Positions 20,401 through 28,315 of a stretch of 28,315 nucleotides of DNA are shown here, in pieces. This DNA comes from Ectocarpus siliculosus. Its lineage: Eukaryota; Sar; Phaeophyceae; Ectocarpales; Ectocarpaceae. Position 1 is the first letter of the stretch, and the number at the start of each line of letters is the position of its first letter. The notes under the pieces were generated by a model. It ran no database searches. It was given only the letters and a program-made list of their open reading frames with translations, and had not been told where the DNA came from. The position numbers and the translations under genes are program-made. The DNA lies in the NCBI GenBank assembly GCA_000310025.1, contig FN648631.1, positions 1 through 28,315 on the forward strand, written 5' to 3'.

Positions 20401-22113
20401 AAAAGAACTATGGAATTGTTGGCCGAGGATGTCTGCGTTACAATGCCACCGGACATTTCCTATCGTTCGGGTTGTGACGACTGAGGAAATGCAGCATTTC
20501 CGTGTGTGTAAGTCCCCAACGCCACGCATCTTTCGCCATATTTTGCCTTTTTGGTACAGAATCATCAATTTCATGGGAGCCGCTGTCTACGGCATCGACG
20601 CCGCATGTATGGCGGTGTTGGCTGTTACCGCCGACAAGTGGGGAGGGACTGAGAGAGCGTCGCAAGTCGACTCGGTGGTAGTGATCGTTCAGCTGCTTAC
20701 CCTCGCAGGTGTGGTGTACCCTCGCAGGTGTGGTGTCACTAATCTCACAACAAGCGGTGTGCGTTGCAAGACTCTGTTCCTATTGGAAACATCTTCAGCC
20801 CATTACCTGATAATTCGGAGCCAAACCTGACACAGAGTACCTTGTGCGTGATTGGCAAGATCTATGGTAGTTCCTCCCCGGCCGCTACCCCTTCATAGAC
20901 AATGGTGTTCTCAGCAGCGTGTGGGATAGGCAATGCGTCATGAAACGCGATCAACGCGGGCGTCTCTGTGGCCATCGCACCGGTTTTTCACACAATGCCA
21001 GAATTCAGTAATGCGGCCGTTTGATTTCTCATGTATTTACCAATGTCTTGCCAACCCTTTCTCGTCTACGTGCTGCCTCCAGGACACGGCCGTGCGAAAA
21101 TTGTTTTGGTTCGATAACTCGTGTCGCCTACAGTGAGGGTTCCTCACTAGTGCCGGTCTGTACCCGCCAGATTCACCTGCACTTTACCGGGCAGTGGCGC
21201 TATTCAACCCGCACTATTGAGGGACCCCCGCTGCATGCGGAAGCTTGTTCCATATCCTTCTCGCATGTTCCTCCCTACGTTTCTTCGCAGCGATCATCAT
21301 CCCGTTGTATGTGGACACTGCTTTCATGATGGTCGGCTCCATTCGAGACAAGCTAAGGGGCGTGAGGGAGGACGACCACATAGATGTGAGGGTTCGATGT
21401 CAACCCGGCTCTCAACCACACCGTAAACCGCTGGTCTGGTCTGTTAGTCCACGTGTACTGATTTCCCCAGTGACGGATGGACCCTCCATGCTTGGCGATG
21501 TAATCCCAGGCAACACGTCTGCATGAGAGATGTTGGAACACGTATCGTGGGACCCTTCTTATTTTTTCCCCGATAGACGCAAGGGCGTGAACCTATTGTC
21601 TACCGCGTTTAAGGTTGCAACCGTGCCGGATATCCCCCAACCTCCGGCGGTGATGCAACACGGTCTTGTGTCTTTGAACCCTTACTTCGCGTGTGAACAA
21701 CTTTCGTTTCACAAGAGAGAACTACTAACCTTGATTATTTTCGCATACAACGGCGTTACAACCCCCCCCGCCCCCCGCCCCCCACGTAGGCGGACGAACG
21801 GAAGTATATCAGGCGCTACATCTGGGGGGCTTGGGCCCCCATCTTCTGCACAATGATCAGGAAGAACGTGCTTGCCTTCTTGAAAGAGACCAGCGCGGGT
21901 TACAGCCCGTCCGTCAAGGTCAGTGCTTCCCACGTAAGGGCCCTGTCCACCACCACCGCCGCGAGAACGGGACCCTACCCACCTCTGGACACGTTCGACT
22001 TTGACAAACCGACGGAATTCGACCCGCGTCGACCCCGAGAACTTGGCACGGTGGACACGCCGATAGTTGTGCCGCCTGTAGCGGTGCCGCCTGTAGCGGT
22101 GCCGCCACCGTAA
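87..22113 (+). CDS. Giant modular Pro/Thr-repeat multipass membrane protein (5' partial, multi-exon)
   Basis: I assemble this as one gene from splice sites and phase. Seen: 22 mini-exons (first 87-134, last 5437-5484); 51-nt exons 5993-6043, 7874-7924 and 12888-12938; large exons 6431-7637, 8356-12647 and 13380-15512; short exons 16014-16067 and 16654-16805; membrane-domain exons 17068-22113, ending at TAA 22111-22113. All repeat-region exons start and end in phase 1. Exon 16654-16805 converts phase 1 to phase 0, which matches the first membrane exon. The chain therefore stays in frame, apart from the lesions noted in individual modules. The start codon and signal peptide are off the left edge. 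Inferred role: a surface protein with a long Pro/Thr, likely O-glycosylated, ectodomain on a polytopic C-terminal domain. I do not know its biochemical function. Alternatives are several adjacent genes, or a partly dead locus. Confidence 0.6.
5640..5910 (+). pseudogene. Decayed relic of a large TVEQT exon (copy 0)
   Basis: The start (about 5658-5730) aligns by eye with the first 70 nt of large exons A-C (the acceptor-proximal DPT/DSTAFPTPS region). Further on, one frame reads LTPTVGRTLCRTVEQILP and then TADETLSHSAG, which are degenerate 8-residue units. Reading frames are broken by stops, and no clean acceptor or donor remains. It is followed, as in the later modules, by the shared lead-in to a 51-nt exon (gacaatggcgtatcgtaacc). 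I read it as a shrunken, dead ancestor module. Confidence 0.5.
5915..6430 (+). repeat. Module lead-in and intron, copy A
   Basis: This segment covers the 51-nt exon, its upstream flank and the 387-nt intron up to the acceptor at 6430. It is clearly homologous over most of its length to 7795-8355 and 12815-13379, including the stretch around caccgcacgatggacaccaa. It shows that whole intron-plus-exon modules were duplicated, not only the minisatellite. Confidence 0.7.
5993..6043 (+). CDS. 51-nt exon of module A
   Basis: The acceptor is tcatcgacag and the donor is gtgaga. The exon is phase 1-1 and encodes VLSPAPSPGILSTTAPE when joined to the preceding G. Near-identical exons occur at 7874 and 12888, always followed about 390-440 nt later by a large repeat exon. 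Confidence 0.55.
6431..7637 (+). pseudogene. Large TVEQT-repeat exon A, multiply frameshifted
   Basis: The acceptor is gttccag (6424-6430) and the donor is GCTGAAG|gtgaaa. The start reads EPTAIPTPSETVLPTLEQ. Repeats of the TVGQTL/TVEQTL type follow, but with a roughly 1-nt loss near 6830, a further shift around 6940-6960, an in-frame TGA at 7117-7119, a shift near 7310 and another near 7425. Length 1207 nt is not a multiple of three, although the flanking phases demand one. Repeat units here are more diverged than in B and C. If spliced in, this exon would truncate the protein. If skipped, the frame survives because its flanks are both phase 1. Conserved ends (Pro-rich start, AEG end) show shared ancestry with B and C. 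Confidence 0.6.
7795..8355 (+). repeat. Module lead-in and intron, copy B
   Basis: Second copy of the module lead-in. It contains the 51-nt exon 7874-7924 (acceptor catcaacag, donor gtgata) and a 431-nt intron ending gttccag at 8355. It is near-identical to the copy at 12815-13379 over most of its length and more diverged from copy A. Confidence 0.7.
7874..7924 (+). CDS. 51-nt exon of module B
   Basis: Phase 1-1 exon encoding VLSPAPSPGILSTTAPE after joining. Acceptor cag at 7871-7873. The donor gtgata is weaker than gtgaga in A and gtaaga in C. Confidence 0.55.
8356..12647 (+). CDS. Large TVEQT-repeat exon B, two +1 frameshifts and an assembly gap
   Basis: The exon begins DSTAFPTPSDIALPTLEQ after the acceptor gttccag and ends ...TTIAEG at donor gtgaaa. 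The interior is a 24-nt minisatellite, very roughly 165-170 units by length, encoding 8-residue units such as STVEQTLP, PTAEQTLP and STVDQTVT. The TVEQT frame is continuous from 8356 to about 10300. It then shifts at an extra C near 10301 (paralogous unit at 11491 lacks it) and shifts again at an extra G near 11695 (paralogous unit at 10502 lacks it). It closes in a third frame up to 12647. Length mod 3 is 2, as two +1 insertions predict. A 100-N gap lies at 11003-11102. The insertions may be assembly errors or true lesions. Nothing in the sequence decides between them. Confidence 0.6.
8780..10130 (+). repeat. Higher-order repeat in exon B, offset 696-720 bp
   Basis: Rare marker units recur at a fixed spacing. 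The SVTAKQTL variant at 8811 returns at 9531 (720 bp, 30 units). The TIQPTAPPT variant at 9231 returns at 9927 (696 bp, 29 units). This shows block duplication of about 30 units after the minisatellite had diversified, with about one unit lost between the two markers. Confidence 0.65.
11003..11102. other. 100-N assembly gap inside the minisatellite
   Basis: Exactly 100 N, the usual placeholder for a gap of unknown size. Both flanks are TVEQT repeats in the same frame across the N run, which has a one-in-three chance with an arbitrary gap length. The true repeat number of exon B is therefore unknown. Confidence 0.95.
12815..13379 (+). repeat. Module lead-in and intron, copy C
   Basis: Third lead-in. 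It contains the 51-nt exon 12888-12938 and a 441-nt intron ending gttccag at 13379. It is very close to copy B, including the shared gaccaacaacaacgacgtcg stretch just upstream of the acceptor region. Confidence 0.7.
12888..12938 (+). CDS. 51-nt exon of module C
   Basis: Phase 1-1 exon encoding VLSPAPSPGILSTTAPE. Acceptor catcgacag and donor gtaaga, the best donor of the three copies. Confidence 0.58.
13380..15512 (+). CDS. Large TVEQT-repeat exon C, intact
   Basis: The acceptor is gttccag (to 13379) and the donor is GCTGAAG|gtgaaa. Length 2133 nt is exactly 711 codons, open throughout, phase 1-1. It starts DSTAFPTPSGAAVATLEQ, followed by a Pro-rich lead (TPEQTLPS). Roughly 80 units of 8 residues follow, (S/P)T(V/A/I)(E/D)QT(L/V)(P/S/T), and then a non-repetitive Pro/Thr end containing PSPGATSIPTL and FSAEG. 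There is one short 21-nt unit variant (SSTEQTL, one codon missing) that keeps the frame. Thr/Ser and Pro recur in every unit and Glu/Asp give regular negative charge. No Cys or hydrophobic segment is present. An extended, O-glycosylated extracellular stalk is the natural inference. This is the only intact copy among the large exons here. Confidence 0.68.
13776..14985 (+). repeat. 597-bp tandem duplication inside exon C
   Basis: The unusual unit GGIIDQTL at about 14074 recurs at 14671, and the TVDQTVPPTAEQ marker at 13801 recurs at 14398, both offset 597 bp. 597 equals 25 units of 24 nt minus one codon, explained by the SSTEQTL short unit. The copies differ by only a few bases, so the duplication is recent. 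It is a multiple of three and preserves the frame. Confidence 0.75.
16014..16067 (+). CDS. 54-nt Pro/Ser exon after module C
   Basis: The acceptor is ttggcag and the donor is gtgaga. The exon is phase 1-1 and encodes VVSPSPSLESITTIAPAN. It is a diverged relative of the 51-nt exons (SPAPSPG...TTAPE) with the same phase and similar ends. No large repeat exon follows it. Confidence 0.45.
16262..16320 (+). pseudogene. Relic of a 51-nt type exon
   Basis: One frame reads SSPTPSPGVLST, aligned with LSPAPSPGILST of the 51-nt exons, preceded by gcgacaag where the others have tcgacag. The 3' half (TTAPE and the donor) is replaced by unrelated T-rich sequence. It is probably non-functional. Confidence 0.35.
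16654..16805 (+). CDS. Juxtamembrane Pro/Thr/Ala exon
   Basis: After the acceptor cagcag the frame reads VQLLPSSTPPEAAPA, then TPAPSP and APSTAAPSALGANE, up to donor GAG|gtattt. It enters in phase 1, matching the upstream exons, and exits in phase 0, as the first membrane exon requires. A possible 63-nt in-frame intron (16699-16761) would shorten it without changing frame. I prefer a single exon because other introns here are longer. Confidence 0.4.
17068..22113 (+). CDS. C-terminal multipass membrane domain, nine exons
   Basis: Exons: 17068-17226, 17685-17824, 18214-18499, 18797-19180, 19445-19787, 19843-20071, 20560-20708, 21291-21385 and 21790-22113. They sum to 2109 nt, 703 codons including TAA, and all phases match. 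The first exon is an Ala/Val-rich helix with a small-residue tail. The second reads MAIVALGQLQFLATLSLVG and joins in phase 2 to WINLWPP. The third has an acidic loop and a strong helix (FLIILFIIFLIHI). The fourth and fifth share a helix across their junction and contain WLHFPHVELMYLLFAFEG and FEPLFVDFTGAGSWFAVYALIE. Exons six to eight are mostly helices. The ninth is a charged tail ending in PPVAV repeats. From memory, this layout matches a C-terminal polytopic region common in stramenopile surface proteins and loosely recalls fungal TRP/Flc-like domains. That assignment is tentative. The least certain junction is 19788-19842. Confidence 0.65.
17277..17297 (+). repeat. Interstitial TTAGGG tract
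   Basis: Three perfect TTAGGG copies plus TTA, in the intron 51 nt after donor 17227. It is too short and internal to be a telomere. Confidence 0.9.
18248..18361 (+). repeat. 57-bp in-frame duplication in the third membrane exon
   Basis: Two adjacent 57-bp copies encode RSFTPASMYGELDQEGEDA and RSFTRASMFGELDQEGEEG. Nineteen codons are added without frameshift, in the acidic loop before the strong helix. Confidence 0.85.
20702..20739 (+). repeat. 19-bp duplication carrying the 5' splice site
   Basis: ctcgcaggtgtggtgt is present twice, offset 19 bp, so two identical donors (CAG|gtgtgg) lie at 20708 and 20727. Only the first keeps phase 1 for the exon at 21291. Confidence 0.8.
22069..22110 (+). 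repeat. 15-bp repeats encoding PPVAV at the C-terminus
   Basis: gtgccgcctgtagcg occurs twice, flanked by a partial copy on each side, giving VVPPVAVPPVAVPPP directly before the stop. Confidence 0.8.
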
Positions 22114-22832
22114 CAGGCTAGCTATTTTAGTGGTTAGACCAGGTGCGATGGTTTTCGAGCGTTGCCTCGACAAGGGACCGTGCATCTCATTTGCTGTCTA
22201 CCTTTGACCCTGGGGTGCGAGTCAACCATCCTACGCACCGCAAGCCACCTTTGGACATGTCTCTTCAACCCTCCCCGGCGTATGGAGCTTATCAGAGACA
22301 TCGACCATAATAACGGCCTGATGTACGGCTCAGCTCGGTCAGGCTTGCGAGTACGTTTTCTACTTGTTTCATGTTGGTGAACATCGTTTCTTGGACAGGC
22401 TTCGTTTTGGTGTGATACCTGGTCCTTGCGCGGTAGGCCGCATTTGTTTGTGGGCGATGGCCGATTTCGGTGATGTGGTTTGATGCATGAGGGAACCAGG
22501 GCTCTAGCCACAGTAGTGACCGACCAGGCCTCGAGTCAAGTTCTCCAGGCTGTGATATATAGCGAGGCGACGCCCTCTCAGCATCTCTACATAGTGGATG
22601 TTGCCCGAGTTGACCGGTCCCGACGAGAGGTTTGATGAGCCAATTCGTTCGTTTGGCGAATTCGTCATGAGTAAAGGTATGTACGTACGTTACAGGGGGC
22701 AAGGTCGGTGGTTTTACCGACCGAGGCACATCGGTCGGCGTGTGTGTGTTGGTAAAAGTTCGCAGTAAACCCTTGGGTTTCACGGATGAGTTTTAAGCTT
22801 TTTCTTTAGTTGGGGGCCATGTTGTCATACAG

Positions 22833-22894
22833 TAGGCTGAGTGGTGCGGCAGGAAGTCCCTCAACTTTCTGACGTTTGGATGAGGGTTCGAATC
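22833..22894 (+). other. tRNA-like A-box/B-box pair (SINE head or pseudo-tRNA)
   Basis: TAGGCTGAGTGGTGCGG at 22833-22849 resembles the class II (Leu/Ser) A box, and GGTTCGAATC at 22885-22894 matches the B box. The T stem and acceptor stem do not pair well, so it is not a functional tRNA. Either chance or a decayed tRNA-derived element could explain it. Confidence 0.25.
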
Positions 22895-23557
22895 TGGGTG
22901 CAGTCACACGAACTGAGATTTTTTCTCACACGCCCAAACAACGTGGAAAGCGATGATTTCGTGTGTACCAACAAAACTTCACAGTCGACGAGGGAACGGT
23001 TGTATTAAGGCACGCGGAAGGTGTGCAATCTGTTTTTGATGTACTCTGCAGGACAAGCAAGGTGCATTGTTGCTGTGGCGAACTTTGAATATATTTATTT
23101 TCGCTTAGTCTATGTACGTATCTTCAGCAGTTAGTTGCGTTTGACTCGAACACGCACGCACGTAGGTACGCACGTACGTCGCCAGATCTATTTTGTTTTG
23201 ATTCACAGCATGTGCATGACAAGCGCAGAGTTCATTTTTTAATATGTGTTTCTTGGGAAGTTTCCTTCTCTGGCGAACTTTGAACTCATTCTTGGCGTAC
23301 GTGTCTCAGCAGCTGCATTTTGAGCACCTAGCCCAGCTTGCTGATCGTAACCCGCACGTCATAGGTATTTAGACTATATCCCCAGAATTACTTTTTTACT
23401 GGCGACTTGAGTTGATGCATAGCATGATATATGATTCTTGGTCAACCGCATGTTGAGTACGTTTTGTACACGCACGAGACGACGTCAGTCAGATACATAC
23501 GTGCCGGAGTCTTGTCATATCTGATTGGTTCGCGCTTTAGGATATACTTACGTGTTT

Positions 23558-23790
23558 CCGGCGGTAATTCCATCCGGCGGAAATAGTTCTCTGGCGGTAC
23601 GCGGTAGTAATGCGTTATTTGGCGGCCATGAATTCGGCGGAGGCGACCAAACAAAGTTTGGTGGTAATTTTTCGGCGGTATTGCCATATGGCGGTGGTAA
23701 TGGTTTTGGTGGAGGCTGTAAAACCAAGCACAGCAGCGGTGAACCGCACCGGGACCGCCCACCACAGCGGTAATATTACCGAGTGGTCCC
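23558..23790. repeat. Degenerate GGCGG(T/A)A-rich patch ending in a palindrome
   Basis: About ten irregularly spaced GGCGG or GGTGG motifs, several followed by TAAT, run along the plus strand. They end at the perfect 14-nt palindrome CGGTAATATTACCG (23768-23781), flanked by ACCAC and GTGGT. Composition differs from neighbouring DNA. It looks like a remnant of a repeat or mobile element. Confidence 0.4.
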
Positions 23791-25369
23791 TTAAAAAAAA
23801 ACGTGTTTTCGCTTGTTTCGGCCCTAAATGGACAGCCGAGAGGCACTTACAACACCTCTAGAAACCCGCGCTAAAGCGTTCCGATCAAATATGGACGGAC
23901 AACAACACCGAGTCATGGCTGCCGCGGTGGGCTGTTGGTTGACAATTTCCCGGCAGGTGGTGTGTTTCTGTGTTTCTGTCCTTCAATTGAAACGGGTGCC
24001 CGGCATGCCATACACATAAGAACGTTCACAAGAAAACGACTCCGAATCCGCACGACGAAGAGGGGGTGTGGCCAGAAAAGGCACAAAATGACAACTGTCA
24101 AGAACACGACATCGGGAAATGGCAAGGACGGCAAATCCTGGGTGTAGTCTCATGCCGGAGAAGAGGAAAACCTTGTTGATCGCGAAGATACGGAGTAACG
24201 TACGGCGGGATATAGTAAGTCGCCTGCTGCACCGTTCGGTTGCTTTAAGGTTGCAAGAGTAATGGAGGCGCAGTTCGACCAGACAATCGAAACGTCACTG
24301 AACCAACAGAGTCGTGGGCAGAACGTTGAGTAACAAACCGTGCTGCAAGTGATGATTTTTCAACGGGGGTAGGTTGGCCACCGCCCCAATGCAATAAAAG
24401 GCTGATGTACAAGACACAGCAAACCAATGATGAGAGGCCCATAGGGTAGCAGTACCAGCTGCAGGAAGCGCTGCCTTCCTCTGCTCTTATGCAATAACTG
24501 GTCGGGTGGACACGCCGTATATGATTGGGTGCCTTAGAGAGGGAACCGTTACGGTTTTTTTTTCCTAACGCAGACAACAACAAACAACAACGACGACACC
24601 ACCACGGTTTCTGGCGAGTCTGGACAATTGACACCGCCAAGGAACCGGTCCGGATCACAGGCTTCTTCTCATTCTGAACAACGAACACCACACGTACGCG
24701 AAAGGGGGCTCAAAACGGCGGTGGCTTCAAGAGAGGCCCTCAAAATGTCCACACAAGACACAACAGTACGGTTGGCTTAGCCCAAGGAATCGATCGGGCT
24801 GGACCCCATGTGGAGACGTACTTTCTCGCGAACCGAGATTCCCAAAATTGCCAACAGGCGTAAGGGAGAGGAATCATGCAGCAGTTTCGTCCTCCACACG
24901 TCTCCCCTTTCAAGCAAGTCGCGATAATACCAAAATAAAGATCGAATCAATTGCCAAGCACACACAACAGGCACACCGGAAACACTGAGACACAGAACAC
25001 GCACCAAACTTTGCGGCGCTGCGGTCACACAGGGGGACCTCAGGATTGCAACTACACACAAGTCCCTCACACAACGAGAAACCCCCCGTGAAACGGTCAC
25101 CCAAGGTCGTTCGACCGCCCGCAATAGGGCTCGACCAGCAGAATCACGCGCCACAGGAATCCACGCAGACCTTTCATCAACCTATCACCCCCCCCAAGAA
25201 GAGACACCCGTCGAAACCGCACTTCGTCGACGATCTCGGTGAAATCAACCGAAGATCAAGACAAAACAGCACACGGAAAGCAAGCTGGGGAAGCGTCAGA
25301 GGGCGATGTAGGTGCGAGGAACGTGTGTTCCAGCGCGCGCCGACTGCCGGACTCGCGGTTGTGGCCTCG

Positions 25370-27767
<2,398 letters not shown>

Positions 27768-28315
27768 CTGGAGAGGGATGAGAGTTCCCACGAGAAACGG
27801 GAGGCGTGGACAACGGCGGGGAAACGAGTCACGTATTCTGCTGCGGGGGGTGGCGGCGAGGGGGCAATCGCCAAGGAAACGCCCGTCACACGTAAAGAAA
27901 GGGCATGGTTCCTTAAGCGTGGAGGGGCACAACTTAAGAAGCACAATTCCCGCATCATCAGTGCATGAAAAGCGTAGTCCGAGAATCGCACACGCTTGCT
28001 AGCGCGCTTGCTAGCGCGCTTGCTAGCGCTCTGAACAGGTGCTGCACAAAGCACACCAACACCATCGTCGAAGCCTTGGCCAAACAGCACCATCCAGAGT
28101 GCACAGAGACCACACCGCCGCAGCAAACCTCCAACAAGCTCCGTCCCGAGAGCAGCAAGAACCATTCTCGGAGCACATGAAACGCCCACACCTGGGCATC
28201 CGTACAAGGGTACGACACGCCACGGACACCCATCCTACGAAACCCCCGTCACGGACTTTCTACGTTAATCAAAAAGACAGAGCTGTCGTCCTCCCTCTTC
28301 CCCTAGCCACCTCTT
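27768..28315 (-). other. Upstream intron sequence of the phosphoglucomutase gene
   Basis: The acceptor ctctccag lies just above the exon ending at 27767. No phosphoglucomutase-like peptide is visible on the minus strand from here to the window edge, so this is probably one intron of at least 548 nt. It carries a 12-bp tandem repeat at 27994-28029. Confidence 0.5.
27994..28029. repeat. Three perfect copies of a 12-bp repeat
   Basis: gcttgctagcgc is repeated three times without mismatch. Each copy contains the palindrome GCTAGC. It lies in a probable intron. Confidence 0.9.

Larger units (their letters stand above)
22114..25369. other. Convergent intergenic region, no supported gene
   Basis: The longest open frames here (for example minus 22292-22783, minus 23442-23846 and minus 24245-24691) have no recognisable domain and no coding-like composition. 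The region should contain the 3' UTRs of both flanking genes. I cannot place their poly(A) sites. Visible items are a tRNA-like A/B-box pair (22833-22894), ACGT-type simple repeats near 22678 and 23151-23180, and a GGCGG-rich patch (23558-23790). Confidence 0.6.

Noticed and set aside
22292-24691. Intergenic minus-strand open frames of 134-163 codons as genes
   Set aside because: No recognisable motif, no repeat-independent coding signal and no plausible exon partners.

Overview
The window is nuclear DNA of a eukaryote with many spliceosomal introns (GT-AG, mostly about 200 to 600 nt). A brown alga or another stramenopile is the best guess. This rests on the intron-rich style, the multipass C-terminal domain and a short TTAGGG tract. 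It is an inference, not an identification.

Positions 1-22113, plus strand, read best as ONE giant modular gene that enters from the left. (1) 1-5.5 kb: 22 tandem units of about 255/257 bp. Each carries a 48-nt mini-exon (usually encoding GITAEPTPGVTPAPTP) with conserved splice sites. (2) 5.6-15.5 kb: three copies (A, B, C) of a two-exon module, plus a decayed fourth (copy 0). A module is a 51-nt exon (VLSPAPSPGILSTTAPE) followed by a very large exon made of a 24-nt minisatellite encoding (S/P)T(V/A/I)(E/D)QT(L/V)(P/S/T). Large exon A is wrecked, B has two +1 frameshifts and a 100-N gap, and C is fully open. (3) 16.0-16.8 kb: two further short Pro/Thr exons. (4) 17.07-22.11 kb: nine exons encoding about 700 residues with many membrane helices and a cytoplasmic tail. 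Almost every repeat-region exon is phase 1 at both ends, so exons can be gained, lost or skipped without breaking the frame. The predicted product is a long, probably O-glycosylated Pro/Thr stalk on a multipass membrane domain.

Positions 22114-25369 hold no gene I can support. They contain a tRNA-like A/B-box pair, a GGCGG-rich patch ending in a TAATATTAC palindrome, and short ACGT-type repeats.

Positions 25370-27767, minus strand, are the last five coding exons of a phosphoglucomutase gene. It is convergent with the giant gene, and its 5' part lies beyond the right edge. The two genes show no obvious functional link.
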